From Candidatus Bathyarchaeota archaeon (GTDB lineage: Archaea > Thermoproteota > Bathyarchaeia > Bathyarchaeales > Bathycorpusculaceae): a stretch of DNA of 64,000 nucleotides. Below, in pieces: positions 59,135 through 64,000 of the stretch (within the stretch, counting starts at the first letter, position 1; each line of letters begins with the position of its first letter). The position numbers and the translations under genes were made by a program. The notes below the pieces were generated by a model. That model saw only the letters and a list, made by a program, of their open reading frames with translations, made no database searches and had not been told where the DNA came from. The stretch lies in the NCBI GenBank assembly GCA_022865885.1, contig JALHSQ010000127.1, positions 1-64,000 on the forward strand, written 5' to 3'.

Positions 59135-60108
59135 AGCTCCTCCCAAGATAATTCGCCAACAACCACTAATGCCTCATTAGTAGTCAGCATTGGCCTTCTG
59201 AATCTAGCAGTATCATCGATCGCTATTCTCGGACAAGCTGTATTGACGTAGACGTCTATTGTCGGAAATTCCATAAGTGCCTCAGGCGTGATCTCGTTGA
59301 TCGCAAGAAGACAAACTGACTTATCTTTCTCCTCAAGCCTCCTCTTTGTCTGCAAAGCTTGCTCCAACCTCATCTGCCCAGCCTTCAATCCAACCAAAAC
59401 GGCAAATTCCTTCCCTCCTCGAGCTTCTTCTATGTTTGCCCACCTTTGCTTCATAACCCTCTCAGCTTCCTTTTCAACTGAGAACGCTCGTCCCTCATAA
59501 GGTTCAGCAACTATCGTTGGCTTCATAGTTGACAGCGCCACGCCCAATGCATGAAACAAACCGCCTCCCACAAATAGGAAAGCTTCAACATCCTTGGCTA
59601 TGGAGTGTACGTTGCTGTAGTCGCAACCGATCACTTGCCCAGCATAACTTAACCGGCCAGCATCACCTATCATAACGGTTTTCCCAGCGCGAATCAATAT
59701 CTCTCGGACGACATCAAGTGTTTGCACATGTTGCACTGTCGTAGCTAGCCCTATGTTGTGCCAGTGTTCCATCATAGACAAAGCTTTCTCGACAGTGCCA
59801 TCAACATTGACAGCTGCTCTGGCTTCAACATAGATTGTGGGCACACGTTCATGTTTCATCAGCTTTGAATGCCCATAATGAATAGTCATGTCTACCCCTA
59901 GACTCTCAGCTTCAGCGGTCGGCAGATCACATGCACCATAACACGGATCAGCAGAGATAATCGGTACGGCTCCCGTCTTTTCGACGATCTTCGCCAAACG
60001 TGGCGCTTCAGATTTCAGGCCTTCTGGAAACTGGAGGAGAACGCGTTTGGCTCCAAGTTTGAGTATTTCGTGTTTAACTCTTTCTTCTTCCAAGTCAAAA
60101 CTCTTCAC
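59107..60108 (-). CDS. dph2: Diphthamide synthase subunit Dph2
   Basis: 333 residues from a GTG. Three domains each with a cluster Cys: ADPCYGACDLP (Cys60), GQVIGCDYSN and VNTACPRIAID. Noncanonical radical SAM enzyme that adds the 3-amino-3-carboxypropyl group to a histidine of elongation factor 2. LLQFPEGLK near the N-terminus is typical. Leads the dph2-METTL5-csl4-rpoL cluster. Confidence 0.94.
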   Translation of the reverse strand: MKSFDLEEERVKHEILKLGAKRVLLQFPEGLKSEAPRLAKIVEKTGAVPIISADPCYGACDLPTAEAESLGVDMTIHYGHSKLMKHERVPTIYVEARAAVNVDGTVEKALSMMEHWHNIGLATTVQHVQTLDVVREILIRAGKTVMIGDAGRLSYAGQVIGCDYSNVHSIAKDVEAFLFVGGGLFHALGVALSTMKPTIVAEPYEGRAFSVEKEAERVMKQRWANIEEARGGKEFAVLVGLKAGQMRLEQALQTKRRLEEKDKSVCLLAINEITPEALMEFPTIDVYVNTACPRIAIDDTARFRRPMLTTNEALVVVGELSWEELCKKGLLES

Positions 60109-60177
60109 TCAGACACACCCTAGATGTGGGCAATTCTGTTTGAATATCAAGGTAGAGAAAAGAGAGCGTAACGACTA

Positions 60178-62628
60178 CTATTCTAGTGCCCATTCTAAGT
60201 CTTGCTTTGACTTTGTAAGTTGATGGTGTACAGCTCTCTCATGTTGTTCGGCAAGTTGCTCAAGCATTATTCTCCGCTCTATACTTGCGACAAGTCTCTT
60301 GGTGGAAATCACTGCGTCGTTGTTTACTGATATGCTGTCAATTCCAACTCTTACGAGAAACTCTGCGAAATCGGGCAGGTTTGAAGGCCCCTCGCCGCAT
60401 ATTGATACTGTTGCGCCATTCCCGTGAGCAATCTTGATCAAGTGAGCGATTATTCTTTCCACTGCCGGCTCTCTTTCATCGAAGTAGCCCATTTGTCCCA
60501 GACGCTCCGAGTCTCTGTCGATCATCAGGATGCCCTGAGTCAGGTCATTTGAACCAATAGAGAAGCCGTCGCAAAGTTTTGAGAATTCATCTGCCATAAT
60601 TGCAATTGACGGTGTCTCTGCCATGAACCATATTTTGAAGTCTTTTGATCTTTCCAAGCCTTCTTGTCGCATGATCTCCAGCACTTTCTTTGCTTCCCAG
60701 ACAGTACGCACAACTGGAAGCATGACCCACACGTTCTTCAGCCCCCACTCTCTGCGGCATTTCTGGATTGCTTGACATTCGAGCCTGTAAGCTTTTTCGT
60801 ACCATTGGCTTATGTAACGGCTGCATCCTCTCCAACCTAGCATAGGGTTGGCTTCAACTATCTCGTATTTGTCGCCGCCTTTCAGTTCACGGTATTCGTT
60901 AGTTTTGAAGTCGCTAAATCGGACAACGACTGGGCGTGGCATTATCGCTCTTGCAACAGTTGCAATCCCTTCAGCCAGCTTATCCACGAAAATCTGTGAT
61001 CGGCCAGTCTCGACGAAAGACATTGGATGCTCACCTATGTAGCTAGCCAAAATGAACTCCATACGCATCAGCCCTATGCCCTCAAAAGGCAGGTCCTTGT
61101 AGTCTTCCACTTTTTCAGGGACACCAAGGTTCATGTAGATTTTTGTCGCGGTCACAGGTACCGACTGGAACATACTCCCCAGAACTGTAGAGCTAGGTGC
61201 GGCATTTCCAGACGCGGAGGAAAGCTGCTGGGTCAATGCCTGCAACACGCCCTCGTATACGATGCCGCTTCTCGAATCAACCGTATACTCTTTCCCAGTA
61301 AACATTACCTTTGTAGCATTCTCTGTTCCAACAACGCAGGGTATGCCAAATTCACGGCTTACAATAGCTGCATGACATGTCACGCCGCCCTTGTTCGTAA
61401 CTATGGCGCCTGCGAGCCTCATAAAAGGCACATAGTCAGGGTTAGTCATGTCTGTAACAAGTACGTTGCCTTTCTGCATCAGTCTGCCAGCTTCTTCTGG
61501 GTTCAAGACGACTTTCGCAGTGCCTATACCATAGCTTCTCCTTCCTGCCGCGATTCCTCTAACAATGACGTTCAGCATCTCTGCGGGCTTAATTCCTTCA
61601 ACTTCGCTTTTCGGTGGAGCTTCAGTAGCCTTTTGACTCCAGACTGTTTCGGGCCTTGATTGCACTATGAACATGCTGGCCGGCAACTCGAGATCTCTGT
61701 CTATTGCCCACTCTATATCCTGCGCCTTTCCGTAGTGTTGTTCGATGTGTCTGGCAAGTTCTGCAAGCCTAGTAATTTCTTCATCAGTTATGCAGGGCTG
61801 CTCTTGTTTCTCAATAGGTACTTCTGCATGAACAGTTTTCCCAGTAGTTGGATCACGAATATACTGCACCGTCTTTTTCGCTAAGCGGCGCTCCACTATC
61901 GTCATGGTTTTCTTGTTGACGACAAAATTATCAGGCGTTACTGATCCAGAAACGACAGCTTCGCCTAAACCATGGTTGCCTTCAATAACAATCTGACTGT
62001 CGTCACCAGTCACTGGGTTTATTGTAAACATTACTCCGGCGGTTCTGGAGTTCACCATTTTCTGAACTCCAACGCTTATGAAGACTTTTTCATGGGCGAA
62101 GCCCTTTTCTGTACGATAGAATATTGCGCGTGGGGTAAAGAGGCTAGACCAGCATTTGACAGTATTTTCAAGCACTTCATTGGCGCCTCTGATGTTCAGA
62201 AAAGTTTCTTGTTGTCCAGCGAAGGATGCGTCCGCCAAGTCCTCGGCTGTTGCACTTGATCTTACGGCGACGAAAACATCACTCAGGTTGAGTTTCTTGC
62301 ATAGTTGCTCATATGTTGACTTTATGGTGTTCTCGATGTCCTTAGGCATTGGTGTTGCTTCAATCAATTCGCGGATCTTCTTTGAAGCAATCTCGTACTG
62401 TTTAGGGTCGTTCGGATTAGTTACTGTTTTCCTTATGATTTCATAGATTTTTGACGATATACCTGTCTCTTCAATGAACCTCTTATAGGAGTATGCAGTT
62501 ATAGCGAATCCTGGTGGAACAGGTATTCCAGCGGCTATCAATTCACCCAAGTTCGCATTCTTGCCGCCAACAGAAGGTATATCCGTCTTTCTCAAGTCTT
62601 CAAACCATATGACAATATCCTTGCGCAT
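60178..62628 (-). CDS. ppsA: Phosphoenolpyruvate synthase
   Basis: 816 residues from the ATG at 62628, just after the L10e stop (TGAGATG). N-terminal ATP-grasp: WFEDLRKTDIPSVGGKNANLGEL, RSSATAEDLADASFAGQQET, then the phospho-His domain GGVTCHAAIVSREFGIPCVVGT (seen in parts) and the C-terminal PEP-binding barrel with SIGSNDLTQGILMIDRDS. Makes PEP from pyruvate and ATP, for gluconeogenesis. Closely follows rpl10e, so shared transcription is likely. Confidence 0.95.
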   Translation of the reverse strand: MRKDIVIWFEDLRKTDIPSVGGKNANLGELIAAGIPVPPGFAITAYSYKRFIEETGISSKIYEIIRKTVTNPNDPKQYEIASKKIRELIEATPMPKDIENTIKSTYEQLCKKLNLSDVFVAVRSSATAEDLADASFAGQQETFLNIRGANEVLENTVKCWSSLFTPRAIFYRTEKGFAHEKVFISVGVQKMVNSRTAGVMFTINPVTGDDSQIVIEGNHGLGEAVVSGSVTPDNFVVNKKTMTIVERRLAKKTVQYIRDPTTGKTVHAEVPIEKQEQPCITDEEITRLAELARHIEQHYGKAQDIEWAIDRDLELPASMFIVQSRPETVWSQKATEAPPKSEVEGIKPAEMLNVIVRGIAAGRRSYGIGTAKVVLNPEEAGRLMQKGNVLVTDMTNPDYVPFMRLAGAIVTNKGGVTCHAAIVSREFGIPCVVGTENATKVMFTGKEYTVDSRSGIVYEGVLQALTQQLSSASGNAAPSSTVLGSMFQSVPVTATKIYMNLGVPEKVEDYKDLPFEGIGLMRMEFILASYIGEHPMSFVETGRSQIFVDKLAEGIATVARAIMPRPVVVRFSDFKTNEYRELKGGDKYEIVEANPMLGWRGCSRYISQWYEKAYRLECQAIQKCRREWGLKNVWVMLPVVRTVWEAKKVLEIMRQEGLERSKDFKIWFMAETPSIAIMADEFSKLCDGFSIGSNDLTQGILMIDRDSERLGQMGYFDEREPAVERIIAHLIKIAHGNGATVSICGEGPSNLPDFAEFLVRVGIDSISVNNDAVISTKRLVASIERRIMLEQLAEQHERAVHHQLTKSKQDLEWALE

Positions 62629-62629
62629 C

Positions 62630-63148
62630 TCAGCCAACTACTTTCGCCTCTTCACTTTGCACTTTATCAACGGTTATCCGACATGGAATGCAAAGTTTAG
62701 CGCTTCCGCGTTTCAAAGCCACTTTCGCGGTTTCAACGCCTTCTGCATTGACATGAACAGTGATTATCGTTTGATCAGCCTTCACTCTCGCAGCAGTTCC
62801 AATCGGTCTTCCAAAAGATCCACGCATGCCTTGTTGAAGACGATCAGCATGCGCACCAAAAATCATTTTATTCTCCCTAAGGATGTTATGCGGGTAAGGA
62901 TGAACATCCAAACGATAGCTATTTACAAGCTTATCCATCAAAATACGGTTTGACGCCACACGAGCAGCTTCCAAAGAGTTATGACGAATTTGCGCATGCT
63001 CCAAAGCAATAAGCTTTGCCTCATATGCAAACTCGGTCTTCGTATCCCCCATTGTGAACTTGGTTATTTTTGAAGGTGGAAATCCTTTCACGAATTCTCT
63101 TCTCGTGTAGGATTGACCCTTAACAGGTCTGTAATTTTTAGCATGCAT
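62630..63148 (-). CDS. rpl10e: Ribosomal protein L10e (L16 family)
   Basis: 172 residues. Starts MHAKNYRPVKGQSYTRREF; then KITKFTMGDTKTEFAYEA, ALEHAQIRHNSLEAARVASN, HPYPHNILRENKMIFGAHADRLQQGMRGSFG (in parts). Binds near the large-subunit A site and central protuberance. TATA box 63180-63190. The stop TGA is followed one base later by the ppsA ATG. Confidence 0.95.
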   Translation of the reverse strand: MHAKNYRPVKGQSYTRREFVKGFPPSKITKFTMGDTKTEFAYEAKLIALEHAQIRHNSLEAARVASNRILMDKLVNSYRLDVHPYPHNILRENKMIFGAHADRLQQGMRGSFGRPIGTAARVKADQTIITVHVNAEGVETAKVALKRGSAKLCIPCRITVDKVQSEEAKVVG

Positions 63149-63179
63149 TTCTAGTTCCCCTTCTGCATACCATGACCGT

Positions 63180-63190
63180 GATATTTAAGC
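63180..63190 (-). promoter_or_regulatory. TATA box of rpl10e-ppsA
   Basis: Minus strand GCTTAAATATC, about 32 bases before the L10e ATG. Confidence 0.55.
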
Positions 63191-64000
63191 ATTCTACGCG
63201 CAAACCAAGGTATACTTTCAGAATCGTTGATGTACTTTCCGGTTTAATAATACACATTCAGTATTCACATAAGACGTAACCAACATTCACCGCTCTAAGC
63301 CCAGAATACTCTTTACACATCGCCGAATCGTCTAGTAATCGAATTGATCTCACGACTCAAAACAGAGAATCACCAAAGCACGAATAGCTGCACAATTGGA
63401 TCTGTGGAAAGATCTCGCGTAGAGGAAATTGAAAGGTTGACCTTAAAGCCATGTTTGACGGGTTAAGTCTGCTGGCTTTTGACGCATGGTAAAGACGGTC
63501 AGGAAGAAACTGAAAAACAGCTTTAGGCCCTAGAGGACAAAGGTATAGATTGCTTGTTTGGAATTATGCGAAAAACAGGTACGTCAATTCAAGCCAGCGT
63601 TTTCCGAGATGCATGGGGGAAGGAGTAGGGTCGGAATTGGGCTGGAAAAGGCTTTCCAGAAGCATTGATCATTGCAATATCCCTCCTAAAACTAGCCTTA
63701 GATCTTATGATTAGGAAGGGCAGGGAAGAGTCAAAATGACTGCTAAAGAGACATGATAATGCATTGATGCGCGGCTCGCATGCTGTAGCACTTTGAAAAT
63801 TGAAAACCTGTCCCAAGTCTGATTCCTCCGAGTGGCTGAAGTCGACCAGAGTTGCAACTTGCAGCCACAAAGGAACACGAAGCGAAAGAGATTAAATGCG
63901 CAACGCTGAAAACCCATATTGTAGAACTGAAAATTCGTTTTCTTATCGCTGTATGCTATAACTGATTCTCCAGTGGCAGAGTTCGAGATAAATGCATACA
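63191..64000. other. Stretch with no supportable gene
   Basis: About 0.8 kb. Open frames of 68-93 codons exist on the minus strand near 63589-63917 but lack any domain, ribosome-binding site or promoter at the right place. A plus-strand 63512-63710 stretch reads open without a start. No tRNA, repeat or structured element recognised. Likely intergenic or decayed sequence. Confidence 0.45.

Noticed and set aside
61027-61659. 210-codon plus-strand open frame opposite ppsA
   Set aside because: Antisense to a full-length PEP synthase with all motifs; no domain of its own.
63589-63917. Minus-strand frames of 68 and 93 codons near the right edge
   Set aside because: No motif, promoter, ribosome-binding site or neighbour support.

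Overview
The window is chromosomal DNA of an archaeon. It carries archaeal/eukaryotic-type replication proteins (two-subunit RFC, MCM, both GINS subunits, both primase subunits, PCNA), RNA polymerase subunits Rpo11 and Rpo12, transcription factor TFS, Alba, aIF2-alpha, Nop10, L44e, S27e, L10e, Csl4 and Dph2. TATA boxes about 25-40 bases upstream of starts, TGA/ATG stop-start overlaps and many GTG/TTG starts also fit. A eukaryote-type topoisomerase IB, an archaeosortase, a GH3-like adenylating enzyme and eukaryote-like housekeeping genes point to the TACK group, most likely Bathyarchaeia. That placement is inference from gene content; no marker gene was aligned.

Layout. 1-2926 (minus): part of a type IV pilus/archaellum-like cluster with a secretion ATPase cut by the window edge, a small membrane protein and three class III-signal pilin-like proteins, one with a collagen-like GXY stretch. 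3187-7940 (plus): an operon with a dinucleotide-binding dehydrogenase, 5-oxoprolinase subunits PxpA, PxpB and PxpC, MoaE and a DUF47 PhoU-like protein. 7944-16077: a metallophosphoesterase remnant, topoisomerase IB with a small zincin, Alba, a DEAD-box helicase, a zinc-ribbon membrane protein, a GH3-like enzyme and regulators. 16111-23983: a beta-helix surface protein, tRNA-Leu(GAG), a creatininase-family enzyme and a nucleotide-sugar operon (sugar-1-P nucleotidyltransferase, phosphohexomutase, a UDP-sugar dehydrogenase homologue lacking its catalytic residues, a Gfo/Idh oxidoreductase). 23973-31822: Trm112-like, Trm5, Rpo12, a large surface protein, GlyA, then two decayed genes (Taw1 with two in-frame stops, endonuclease V with a one-base frameshift) around an intact translin.

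32206-44109 is rich in replication and translation genes: rfcL-rfcS, gdhA, gins23-mcm, the L44e-S27e-aIF2alpha-Nop10-PAC2 operon, an archaeosortase, and gins51-priS. 44221-50927 is a surface-glycan operon (cupin, two SDR enzymes, GT2, GT4 and a large GT-C-like membrane protein). 50924-52724 holds priL-pcn. 52978-55295 looks like a small degenerate integrated element: two 43-bp direct repeats, one forming the 3' end of the TFS gene, flank a segment with two halves of a split integrase-like reading frame, as in SSV-type integration. 55254-63148 returns to core genes: TFS, DUF99, an ICMT-family protein, an RNase III-like protein, Rpo11-Csl4-METTL5-like-Dph2, PEP synthase and L10e. The last 0.85 kb has no gene I can support.

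The most unusual features are the split-integrase element at the TFS gene, the collagen-bearing pilin, the catalytically stripped sugar dehydrogenase kept in an operon, and the run of recent pseudogenes, especially Taw1, whose frame is otherwise uninterrupted.
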